Positions 24,090-34,423 of a stretch of 64,000 nt of DNA are shown in pieces (positions within the stretch are counted from its first letter, which is position 1; every line of letters starts with the position of its first letter). Source of the stretch: Membranipora membranacea (Eukaryota; Bryozoa; Gymnolaemata; Cheilostomatida; Membraniporidae). Under the pieces are notes generated by a model. That model saw nothing but the letters and a program-made list of their open reading frames with translations, searched no databases and was not told where the DNA came from. The stretch lies in contig OU612065.1 in assembly GCA_914767715.1 (NCBI GenBank), forward strand, positions 15,624,001 to 15,688,000. Direction: 5' to 3'. The translations under genes and the position numbers were made by a program.

Positions 24090-24640
24090 ATCAAGGTGAA
24101 TGCCGAGAAATGAAGTGCTATTTTTTTGTCTTTAAAACCTGATTACCAAGTTTTACATGGTACTGTTCAGGATCTAAAATTTGTTTGTTTTTGTATAGTT
24201 TAATATCAATTCATTACTCAAGCACTATCGTTCAATTTTATGACCTTTTTTTTAATTTCGTGAGCATTGGAAGATATATTTGTGTTGTCGGCAAAGAGAA
24301 TATATTTAAACATTTGGACGGATATAACCAAATCATTAATTAATATTAAATATAAAGTTGGACCTAATACGGATCCCTGATCCGGATTACTATATCGACC
24401 TATTTTATTATACTGAAATGATCGTTGATTTTGACAAATTGCTTTCCGTTTTCTATATAAGATTTCAGCAAATTACATACATCCTTTTTAAAATTATAAG
24501 AATAATAATCTTTTAATTAAAATATCATGGTTGATGGTGTCAAAGCCTTGCTGAAGTCTAAAAAATATTCCTTGTGTAGTTTTACTGTTATTATAAATGT
24601 CACACAGGTACTCCATTACAATTATTATCTTTAATCTGAC
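24090..24640 (-). pseudogene. Decayed non-LTR retrotransposon reverse transcriptase, fragment 1
   Basis: Read on the minus strand, broken frames give successive reverse-transcriptase motifs: GFDTINHDIL near 24530, LLKSYIENGKQFV near 24450, QGSVLGP near 24375, and a FADN box (normally FADD) near 24290. Stops and frameshifts interrupt the reading, so it is dead. The motif order fits the Jockey/CR1/L2 group of non-LTR elements. Confidence 0.7.
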
Positions 24641-24679
24641 TATTGATTTTCACAATGAGTGTTAAACCTTTAAAAGTCT

Positions 24680-25690
24680 CGTCATATAAAAATTTGGTAA
24701 AAAGAATTTAAAACAACTATTCTTTGTAATATGATGTCCTGGTTAGCATGTGACAGTAACAAAGTGTTTTTGCGTAATTCGGTTCTGTAGTTGGTGGCCG
24801 CCCTGGTCTTTAGCCGTGCAGATTGTTGAGATTCTGATTGTGGTTTGGGTTGCAGCTTATGCAGGCAATGATCAGGCATTTTGATTTTGTCCAGTACTTC
24901 CTGCATTGCTGGTCAATATGGTCATACAGTGGTGTGAGTTCTAAGGCAAAATACTCTGTCATGGTAATCACCTGATGCTGGACTGAAATGATGAGTGCCA
25001 ATTTCTCAAGCGATAAGAGCTGCTCTTTCGATGTTGAACTGAGCATAGGGTATCATGCAGGGCAGCCATATCTCATTTTAGGTCTAATGCAGCCTGTGTA
25101 GAATCGCACTAGGAGATCTCTTGGTAACCCTGAGCGCTTGAGATTTGTGCGCACATAGGTTAGCGATCTGACTTTTTCTCCAACCATATTGATATCTTGA
25201 CTATAAATGTCAGGTTGTAGTCGATGGTTAATCCGAGGAGCATGGTTTGGTATTGTGCTCGTATTTGTTCGCCGTTGAGTGTGACTGGTGGAGCAGTTGA
25301 TGTATCTGATCTGGCATCCTTGTTGGTGAAATGAACGGTGGCAGATTTCTTCGCATTTGCAACCATGATGTGATCAGAGCACCGTTGAGCTATGTCATCG
25401 ATTGCAGATTGTAGGCTGTGGGGATTCTCTAGAAGTTTAGTTGGATGCCCATTCAAGGTGAGGCCATCTGCATATTTGATCATATCATAGGGTAGTTTGA
25501 GGGTGTCCACCTGCAGAACCCAAAACATTGGTCCTAGCAATGTTCCCTGGGGCGTGCCGTTTCCAACATATATAAGTCTAGATATAGCAGTTGTTGTATT
25601 CCGCTTTTTATGAAATCCGAACTTGCTGTCGATTAAAATACGTGATTGGCAAAACATAGCATTGGCAAAATGTACATTGGCTGAATGTCT
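24680..25690 (-). pseudogene. Decayed non-LTR retrotransposon reverse transcriptase, fragment 2
   Basis: The minus strand gives GTPQGTLLGPMF near 25540 and a YADG box near 25460 where YADD is expected; the second catalytic Asp is lost. Downstream motifs (thumb-like region with TVHFTNKDA, then FYTGCIRPKMRYGCPAW near 25090) follow in neighbouring frames. A GCCAAT-element head directly abuts its 5' side at 25640-25690. It is a truncated, inactive relic and differs in sequence from the fragment at 24.1-24.6 kb. Confidence 0.7.
25640..25690 (-). repeat. Solo head of the GCCAAT element
   Basis: This 51-bp stretch matches the outer end of the arrays at 22423 and 33789 (TTGGCAAAACATAGCATTGG, then the AATGTACATTGGC block and GTCTGCCACCCG) but has no tandem array. 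Confidence 0.65.
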
Positions 25691-25879
25691 GCCACCCGTG
25701 AAATCAGCTATCAGCTGGAAATGGTGGTGTAATAGCAGTCTGATAACACAAACAACTGTTTTGGGCATAGCAATCAGAGGATAATGACAGCATTCATCAT
25801 GAAACAATAAGATAAGTTGTCTTTTCAATGTCAGGAGGAAGACAATTCACTCTGTCTTTTTTACAGCTGATGTTGAAAC

Positions 25880-25970
25880 AGGAAGTTTGGGTCCCAAATC
25901 AGCAGGTTATTTCAACCAGGGATTTTGGGTCCCAAACTCCCTGGTTGAAATATCCTGCTGATTCCCACAT
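25880..25970. repeat. Compound inverted repeat
   Basis: ATCAGCAGGTTATTTCAACC at about 25899 pairs with its near-complement at about 25947. A palindromic TTGGGTCCCAA motif sits both outside the left arm and in the loop, suggesting one element inserted into another. Confidence 0.6.
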
Positions 25971-26723
25971 TATTGGTCATCAAATTAGGTCAACCAACTT
26001 CAGGTAGGTTTGAAGACTCCGGTAATGCGGCTAGCCATATGTCCGTTAAAGTTCCAGGTCGGCTAGGGTGAATGGCCCGCGAAAGCCAAGCGGCAGCCAA
26101 GTCAGGTAATACTAGACAAACAGTGCTCCCGGTGGGGCTCGAATTTACGTACTCTCCACAGTAGAAGGAATTTTCTTTTTCACAATTTTGTCAAATCGAG
26201 GGTCCATAAAGGCCGTGCATCCAAGCACATACTTCATCTCGTTAGCAAATCAAACAGACATACACGATCACTTCGTAGCAACTGTGCAATAATTAAACCC
26301 TCATTTAGATCAAACCTAGGCAAATCAGCCTTTTTAAATATTTTTCATACATTTGTAACTAAATCAACCAAGCCTCATGAGTCATTATCATTTAATCCTA
26401 CCTAATGTTGTTAGCTTGTATTTTTGTTTGCCACTCTCTGTTTCTTCTTTTCTTTTTTCATCTTATTCATGCAATTTATGATACCATGCTTTCATAATCC
26501 TACACACTATATAGTATGTAACACCCTACCACTTATATCTTTTTATTCAAGTCATTTTTTGTATCTATGTTAATGTGTATGAGGTCAACAAGTTATTTTT
26601 AATTTGCTTTAATTATAAACTAGAAACTAGAAACTTAAATTAGAAAACCTCAATAAATAAATAAACACAAGAAAATGAAAACTGTACATATTTTGTCCTC
26701 TTTGTGCACCTTATCCTCTCACA

Positions 26724-26770
26724 GTTTGACCAGGGAGGGTGGGGTTATATCCCATCCTCAATGGTTGGAC
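26724..26770. mobile_element. Tiny palindromic insertion, 33 bp, decayed right end
   Basis: Element 26731-26763 starts CAGGGAGGGTGG and ends ATCCTCAATG. It is flanked by GTTTGAC (26724-26730) and GTTGGAC (26764-26770). Confidence 0.4.
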
Positions 26771-26784
26771 CAAGATTAATACAT

Positions 26785-26875
26785 TTGCCTGCATTCGGAG
26801 TTGCTCCCCCTGCACTGGCCACACGCAGCGACTTGACCAGTGGAAGGGAGCAACTGGAATTCAGGCAATTTGATT
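26785..26875. repeat. Hairpin of a dispersed GTTGCTCC family
   Basis: TTGCCTGCATTCGGAGTTGC on the left pairs imperfectly with GCAACTGGAATTCAGGCAA on the right. Related copies lie near 28995-29060, 31165-31230 and 44540-44660. Confidence 0.55.
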
Positions 26876-26911
26876 AAACTTTGATCTATCTCACAGTGTA
26901 CCTAGTTAGGT

Positions 26912-29900
26912 TCAGGTACGAGCGTACCGGAGTAAAGACTTGATAGATTTCTCGATAGAATGAACTGTACGCTTGTGGGGGGATGACGGGTTCTTGGTGG
27001 TGAGGAACTCTGCTAACTTCTCCTTACACATGGATATCACAGAGCTTAGATGTTGGCTTGTGATAGAATCCTGAGGATCTAGGGCTATAACAGCTTCTGC
27101 TAAGTAACTGTGAATGAAGATAAAAAAGACATAAATATTTATAAAGTCCCCAGCTGACTGGTAGGATGTTTAAACAGAAATCTATTTACAGTGCAGTTCA
27201 ATAATACCAACAGGGCATCATAGAACACATCTAGCAGGCTAGCGCCATCAGCTGACAGCTTCGGCTAAGTAACTGTGAATGAAGACAAAACAAAACATTT
27301 AATACATAGTCCCCAACTTCCTGGTAAGACGTATAAGGTATTATATATCCACTGTGTAGTTTAATAATACCAACAAATCATAATATCTAGCAGGCTAGCA
27401 TCATCTCATGTTCTCATTTTCACAATCACATCTATCTACATCATTGATTCCATCCAATCCATATTATGCCTGAATGGATTATCATAATCATACATATTAG
27501 ATAACAAGGCTGGCTTAGCGGAGACCAAGCGCTAACATGGGCTTTGGACAAACTAAGATAATGGGCCAACAAAATAAAAATAAAAATTACAAATTCAAAA
27601 TTAAAATTTAAAATCACAATAAATTACTCACTCGAATATGATATCGAAATGTTTGCCGGAGAGTCCGCAGCTGAGTTGTTGTATTAGACTGAGAAGAGTA
27701 GGCTGAGTAAGTGAGCATTTCTCCTGTGAGAATATGAGCTGACTGTCAGGTACTTTATTCAGTAGATATAAGACGACGGTGAGGTCAGAGGCAGACAGCG
27801 CTGCTTGGAAGGCTCTCTCATACTCTCCGTGTGTGATATTCATATCTATCTGTGCCTGTAATACAATACAATACAATACAATAGTACAATGTTACACCTT
27901 AGTGATCAAACACCATATGCTGTATACTATAAAGCGTATACTGTATACTATATGTCATATTTTGTATACGGTATATTATATACCATATACCATATATAAA
28001 TCTTATATCATTTGAATGTATTTTTGAAAGTCTTCACTCAATCTTTTTTTCAAAAGTTGGATGTGGTATTTTGGATAGCGTGGCCGAGAAAAGCAATAAC
28101 TCCAAGCAAAAATATTGTAATAAAATCTTACATGGAACACGACCCACCATACCCTAATAACAATACCACATTTACCGACATGAACACTTTTTAATAGATT
28201 GCTATCTCCAGCAACATCTAATAGTTATAACTCAGTGCTGACAGATTCAATTCAGTCGAAAAGAATCTTGTTTTTTTTAGCCATAAACTGTTTTAAACTG
28301 TATTAGATCCCTAATTTATTTTACATTGAACAGAAACCACCCTCCTGATACATACCTCTCTGTGAACATTATGGTTCTGAAATTAACGGTCAATCCGGCG
28401 GTCTATTTATCAAGATCCGTTAGAATTTATAATCCAAATGAATACTGCGTCCAACTGAACTCAAATTGGCAGGTAGCCAACACAACTAGAGGTCAATTAT
28501 TGAGGTGACACAATTAAATGAAAGATCAATCTGATATTGGAAAGAATTACTTCCTGAACCAAGCAGAACTTGAGCAGTAAAAATATGCTAATCAACCGTA
28601 ACGTTAAATTTACAAATTTACATTCACGGTACAAACATACCATAATATTTTTGATATTAGACTGAGAGTTCGGAGCGGGAGTGGCAGCCTGAGATCTCAT
28701 AGCCTCAAGCTGATCAGTAAGTAATGTCTGCTGACTCTGCAGAGCCTTATCTACCTCAGAGCGTACTGCATTCCTCACATCAGCCACCATCTGTCCCTTC
28801 ATACTGTAATAAAAATATCGAATAGATTTGGGATGAAAAATCAAATCTAAACTGTAATAAGTCTGACCACAAAATGGATCCATGGTCTGCTGACAAGGAT
28901 ATTAAGAATTGTAAACACGTATTAGAATCAGGCACAGAAACATGCACAGATTGGCCTCACCGACAACATTAGGATATAGCAGGTTGAAGAATTAGGAATT
29001 TCGGATAAGTTGGAGTTGCTCCCCCACCACGTGTCACCTGACCAGTTAGTTGTGGTGCAATCAGAGACTATAGTCTCTGATGCAATGGCATACATGACAT
29101 ATAATTTAATATTTACCTATCCAGAGCTGCTACGACTTGCTGCTTCACTTCTCTCTGCACAGATTGCGTGATGTTATCCTTGACGTCATGGCTTGTCTGT
29201 TTGAGAGACTCGACAGCATTCTCACAGCTCGCTGACACGATAGCCTGAGTATTCATCTGTTTAGATTTAACAGCAGACATCTGATCGTTCAGCTGCTTCA
29301 TATCTACATGAGAGAATCAAACAAGGTGAATCTCTAACCTGATACAACATAATACCAGTATAATAATACTGATATAATAATACCAATATAATAATACAAA
29401 TATAATAATACTAATATAATAATATACCAATATGATAATATACCAATATGATATTCTACCAATATAATATTTTACCAATATACCAATATAATATTATACC
29501 AACATACAAACATACCAATATACCAATATAATAATATACCAATATAATATTATACCAATATACCAATAAAATTTATTATACCAATATACCAATATAATAC
29601 TATACCAATATAATATTATACCAATATGCCAATACAATAATATACCAATATACCAATATCATATTATACCAACATACCAACAAACCAACATACCAATATA
29701 CCAATATAATAATATACAAATATAATAATATACAAATATAATAATATACCAATATAATAATATACCAATATACCAATATAATAATATACAAATATAATAA
29801 TATACCAATATAATTATATACCAATATACCAATATAATAATATACAAATATAATATTATACCAATATACCAATATAATATTATACCAATATACCAATATA

Positions 29901-32297
29901 ATATTATACCAATATAATATTATACCAATATGCCAATAAAATAATATACCAATATACCAATATCATATTATACCAACATACCAACAAACCAACATACCAA
30001 TATACCAATATAATAATATACAAATATAATAATATACAAATATAATAATATACCAATATAATAATATACCAATATACCAATATAATAATATACAAATATA
30101 ATAATATACCAATATAATTATATACCAATATACCAATATAATAATATACAAATATAATATTATACCAATATACCAATATAATATTATACCAATATACCAA
30201 TATAATACTATACCAATATAATATTATACCAATATGCCAATACAATAATATACCAATATACCAATGTAATATTATAACAATATACCAATATCCCAATATA
30301 ATAATACCAATATAATAATACCAATATACAAAATGATACCAATAAAGTATTTATCTTCCATATTTCTTCTTTTATTATTGTTTTGATTTGGCACACTCGG
30401 AAGAACATCATTTTAATGATGAAGTTTGTTTGTCAATAAAAGTTTACAGTTGCTCGGCCCCTCTGAGAGAGAAAATGATGAATGTAACTCCCATGCTTGA
30501 TGCCACAGCGTAAAGCTTCACATGAGTAGATCAGGAATTTTTTTTAATGATTATGAGTAAAGCTATTCAAATATGCTTCAATATTAGAGCTACTCACAGT
30601 TTTTGAGACCCTCTGAGAAGGAGAATATTGATCTCAGCTATGATGCTTGATGCTGCAGCAACACAGCTTCACAGCTTCACAAAATTCGATTGAAAAAGAT
30701 TTTATGATTGAAAATACTATAACAATTATTAAAAATCATGGAATAGTATTTAAACTCACAGTTGTTGAGCCCCTCTGAGAATGAGGCGTTGAGTTGTGAG
30801 AAGGCGTTTCTCGTGCTGGCGTCGAATGAGGGTAGGACCTGCTGTGTGAGACTATCTCTATATGAGGTCTGTATCACATCCTGTACAACCAGTCCTACAG
30901 ACATACCTATCTTATCTACTGTGGCCTGTGAAAATAAACAAGTAATCATACATAAACTGGAGTCATTCTCCCTTGGGTTATTCTTATTGATCTAAGACAA
31001 TAATTTTCTTTGTATTCAGCCGAATATGTTCTATGGCTTTCATTTTTCTTCATTTATTTTTTGTTATTTTGCTTCCTCTAGTACATTTGGAAGAACATCA
31101 TTCTAATGACGAAAATTGTTGTCAATAAATGTTAAAAATAATCGATGAGAAGGGTAGACATAGATCAAGTCTGATCTGATTTGCGCACATTCGACTAAAA
31201 TGGGGGCAACTCCAAATGCAGGTATATTGGATTTTATTCTTTTTGTATTGCCTTGATATCCTGCCAGTTAAAGGAGACAGTGATAACTATTAGAAACAAC
31301 ACAGCTAGCATATGCTCAATACTTGTTCTAGCCAGGACGTATGGGCAAACAAACTCCTCAAGGACATTTCGAGAAATGATTATGCCTTCTTGTAGGCAAT
31401 CTGGAATGTGGCCTAGGTTCATGGGCTGCTTCTCAGTTTAATTACTTTGAGTAAATTTTTTCTAGAGTAAGGTTTTCACAAGAGAGAAGTGAGGTCACCT
31501 TGAATTGAAAATTGATATGATGCATTACTTACCTGGCTGTTGACCAATCTATTTATACTATCTTTGAATGTTGCGTCAGCAGCAGTTAGTTGCTCAGCCA
31601 TAACGTTGTGTAAATCTTTCTTCACTAAATCTATCATCTGTTGTAAGGCTTAGATAATAAATAATAAAAAAGTCAGCATTTCTGAATACGACACAGCAAG
31701 GAAAAATTTATAAACATCGGGTAGACTATGTATTGGGAGGTTTCCTCTGCCCGTTCCATTTTTGACTTTTGCTTCTCCGGACCATGAACAAAATACTAGT
31801 AAGCAGTCAAAAAGAGATGAAAATAAATTGTTATAGGATTAAGTAATTATTAATTTAGATAGATTTTAGACAAAGTTATTAATAACTGAATAAACTAACC
31901 ACCATACTGATGTGATTTTGAGTTCAATTAAACTTATCCATCAAACCACCACACGACACCATTGCAAGATTCCGAATTCAAAAAATTCTCTGACCCAAAG
32001 TTTATGATTCAATTATCTCCCACAGAAATACCGAATACATGTACATGTTTTTTTAAAACTTAGGACCGCCCAGATGACATCATAAAGTCGACTGAACCTT
32101 CAGATGATGCATCCATAAAATTAATGACAATTTATTATTCAGTCTGTTGGTTGCATCCTGTCACCCCGTATTTTACTTACATGGAATAACAGACTTCTTT
32201 ATCTCAGCAGACACAGATTTATCGACAAGAGTCCGGAGCTCATTGGTAAGTTTGGTAGTCGACTGAGTTATCAATCTATCCTGCATAGTCTTCTGTT
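26912..32297 (-). CDS. EDC4: EDC4 (enhancer of mRNA decapping 4), C-terminal part only
   Basis: Exons, 5' to 3': 32297-32181, 31648-31533, 30925-30760, 29303-29117, 28803-28641, 27855-27632, 27107-26912 (stop TGA at 26914-26912). They join in phase into about 389 codons. The first five encode long amphipathic helices rich in Gln, Lys and Ser, matching the EDC4 coiled-coil region. The last two give ERAFQAALSASDLTVVLYL, LLSLIQQLS and YLAEAVIALD, matching the conserved C-terminal helical domain of animal EDC4. EDC4 is a P-body scaffold linking DCP1/DCP2 and XRN1. The N-terminal WD40 half is not found between 32.3 kb and gene B, so the gene is truncated here, has a very long intron, or is interrupted by rearrangement or misassembly. 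No frame damage is seen in what remains. Confidence 0.85.
27091..27340. repeat. 160-bp tandem duplication over an EDC4 splice acceptor
   Basis: The sequence spanning the acceptor and first bases of the last exon (27091-27180) recurs at 27252-27340. The copy repeats GCTAAGTAACTGTGAATGAAG, including a usable AG, at about 80-90% identity. Confidence 0.7.
29055..29086. mobile_element. Tiny palindromic insertion, 18 bp, with imperfect 7-bp direct repeats
   Basis: Element 29062-29079 is the exact palindrome CAGAGACTATAGTCTCTG. It is flanked by GTGCAAT (29055-29061) and ATGCAAT (29080-29086). It lies in an EDC4 intron. Confidence 0.5.
29340..30330. repeat. 1-kb AT-rich satellite with 304-bp higher-order repeat
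   Basis: Built of ACCAATATA and ATAATATA blocks. The stretch from about 29600 to 29896 recurs at 29904-30200 almost unchanged at an offset of 304 bp. It lies in the EDC4 intron between 29303 and 30760. Stop-free frames reading Tyr/Ile/Trp on the minus strand are products of the repeat. Confidence 0.85.
30392..31130. repeat. Degenerate internal duplications around an EDC4 exon
   Basis: The block GGAAGAACATCATT...TCAATAAA occurs at 30402-30440 and again at 31090-31130. The 3' end of the exon at 30760 with its donor also has decayed copies at about 30595-30640 and 30446-30480, each keeping a CCTCTGAGA core. Confidence 0.6.
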
Positions 32298-32436
32298 CTG
32301 TAATATATAAATACATAAAAATGTTATATAATATACTAATATAATATATAATTGATTAAAAATTAATAAAATGGTTGATAAAAAAAAAGTTGTCATATCA
32401 CACGCCACATCCTATAGCATGGGCGGCAAAATATTA

Positions 32437-32615
32437 GTTGCCTTAGGGGCGTGGCTGCAATATGTGCAACAGGTTGCTCTGTTTGCAGGCAGGTTGGAGC
32501 ACACCTGAGGGCCAACCAAACCCCAGTAGTTGATGGACTGCAGTAGAATCCGAACTCACGACATACAACAATTGCATGTTAAAGGAACAGTGCTCTAACC
32601 AACTGAGCCACACAA
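32437..32615 (-). mobile_element. tRNA-derived SINE
   Basis: The minus strand has a pol III A box (TGGCTCAGTTGGTTAGAGCA near 32612) and, about 50 nt on, a B box (GAGTTCGGATTC near 32555). The acceptor stem is not well paired, so it is a tRNA-related SINE head rather than a working tRNA gene. The body continues to about 32437. Confidence 0.55.
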
Positions 32616-33439
32616 TTAAGTCATACAATTAAGGTATAATTATATTGATCAAACTGTACATAAAAAAGTAAGTTTTGGTGAGCTTTGACGAATAAGTAGA
32701 AAGTCTAATTTCAGTTTTAACTCCAATGTACAGCTATCAGTTTTTTTGTTACAAATGAAACGTTGCGTTTGAAAAGACTTTGTCCCTGACCTGTCAAACA
32801 ATTTAACTTGAATACCTGTGTAACTTTTACTATATTCTGGAAAGAATATGTTGATGTCCTTGTATGATGGTGAATATATACTGTTAATAATTTTTGTGTC
32901 CTCGGTGATGGTTTTATACACATTGTCAAACATTTTATCCAAACTTTCATTTAAAAAAAATCCAAATAAATTAACAAGTTTCAGCGATGCTCTCACTGCT
33001 AGGACAATTGTCTCACTGAAATGAATGGGAACTTCTCGCATTTTATATGCCTTATGCCTTATGCTTCAGGTGGTGTACACATATGAAAGGGTGTGTAATC
33101 TTTGGGGCTACTGTAAGTTCTTGCAGATTTGCGGCAGAATCAATGACCAGTAATAGTATTTATGTAGTAAAATATTTTCTTTTACTTTCAAATCACACAA
33201 ATATCTAGTGTGCTGACTGGGTTGTCTTCCTATTCAACTTTGACATCAAATTTGTTGGTCAACAATGTCTTGAAGCAGGACAACTCGAATTTGTCAAAAG
33301 CATTGATGTGCATGTAATTTAAAGCTTACTGTACTTGCACTGTGGTGTGGAAAATGAGTGCTCTATTCCGCTTCTTTTCTTTACACACTTTTTTTCTCGA
33401 AACAATTAAGCTATTCAATCTCGATTTCAATAGGATAGC

Positions 33440-33789
33440 AAAACATAGCATTAGCAAAATGTACATTGGCGATTGGGGTTGATGAAATGTTATTGGCAAT
33501 TTATGATTGGCAAACTGAGATTGGCAAAATATCTTTGGCAAAATATGATTGGCAAAATGAGATTGGCAAAATGAGATTGGCAAAACATCTTTGGCGAAAT
33601 GTGATTGGCAAAATGGGACTGGCAAAATGTGATTGGCAAAATAAAATTGGCAAAACATCTTTGGCGAAATGTGATTGGCATAATAAGACTGGCGAAATGT
33701 CTTCGGCAAGATATGATTGGCGAAATGTGATTGGCAAAACATAGCATTGGCAAAATGTACATTGGCGAAATGTCTGCCACCCGCCGGGG
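33440..33789 (-). repeat. GCCAAT minisatellite element, copy 2 (inverted)
   Basis: Same head, 15-bp array and tail as the copy at 22423-22757, but reversed. The head is at 33789-33730 (GTCTGCCACCCG side outward). The inner end carries a second, diverged head-like block at 33440-33475. The two copies bracket the EDC4 region and the retrotransposon relics. Confidence 0.75.
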
Positions 33790-34423
33790 TACCCTTGTCA
33801 TCTATAGGTTGAACAAAGGCTTGCATGAGTTCCCTTCATAGCTGCGGCCGATGTTAGGCATGTTGTGGAATTTCGCAGGAAATAAATACTATAATAAATA
33901 CTTATAAGTACTATTCCTCGGGCGGCCCAGATTTTTCAACAACTGCACAGATAAAAAATATATGTAACATAATTTACTATGAAATGAGAATAGCAGAGTA
34001 TGTTGATACAGAAACTGATGATGCTATTAATTGTACATTTGAATAACACTAAATGATAATATAGAATTTAATTGCTCAAAATCAAAGCCGCTAAATTTGG
34101 GCATATTAAAATTGAAAAAGATTTCGTGTTTCAAAATGGAGCCCATTGGTCTATGAAGACTTGCTTTTTGCACATTTCAGAAGTTTTATATTTGATTTTA
34201 TCATGAAGAGGGTAAAACGGTGGGAATACATATACTCATCCTTCTCAAAATCTGAGAAAATTGAGCTGTAAAACGTTGATTGGAGCAAACTAATTCAGCT
34301 CAAATCTCTCCATCAAACCAGTCTTCAAATTTGTTCATAGTAGTTTGTTGCGTATAAATTCAACTTATACTTCTCCAAATAATTATTTATTTGCTGCGCG
34401 CCAAACACACTGCTGAAAAATTG

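Larger units (their letters stand above)
25971..26911. other. Gene-free stretch downstream of EDC4
   Basis: AT-rich; it should contain the EDC4 3' UTR. It holds a possible SINE B-box remnant near 26130 (minus), a tiny insertion at 26731-26763 and a hairpin of the GTTGCTCC family at 26785-26875. Confidence 0.4.
32298..34423. other. Stretch where the EDC4 5' half would be expected
   Basis: Apart from the SINE (32437-32615) and the GCCAAT array (33440-33789), I see no EDC4 exon. A 130-codon minus-strand open frame (33041-32649) has no match that I recognise. It may be a relic or chance. Confidence 0.4.

Noticed and set aside
29340-30330. CRISPR-like alternation of repeats and spacers
   Set aside because: The units are variable AT-rich microrepeats in an intron of an animal gene; there are no unique spacers and no cas genes.
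29600-30411. Minus-strand open frames of Tyr, Ile, Trp and Val
   Set aside because: Translation of the AT-rich satellite; no start, domain or splice support.
32541-32615. tRNA gene on the minus strand
   Set aside because: A and B boxes are present, but the acceptor stem does not pair and the sequence continues as a repeat body; a SINE fits better.
32649-33041. 130-codon minus-strand open frame upstream of the EDC4 exons
   Set aside because: It has no EDC4 similarity, recognised domain or phase-compatible donor to the exon at 32297. Kept only as an open question.
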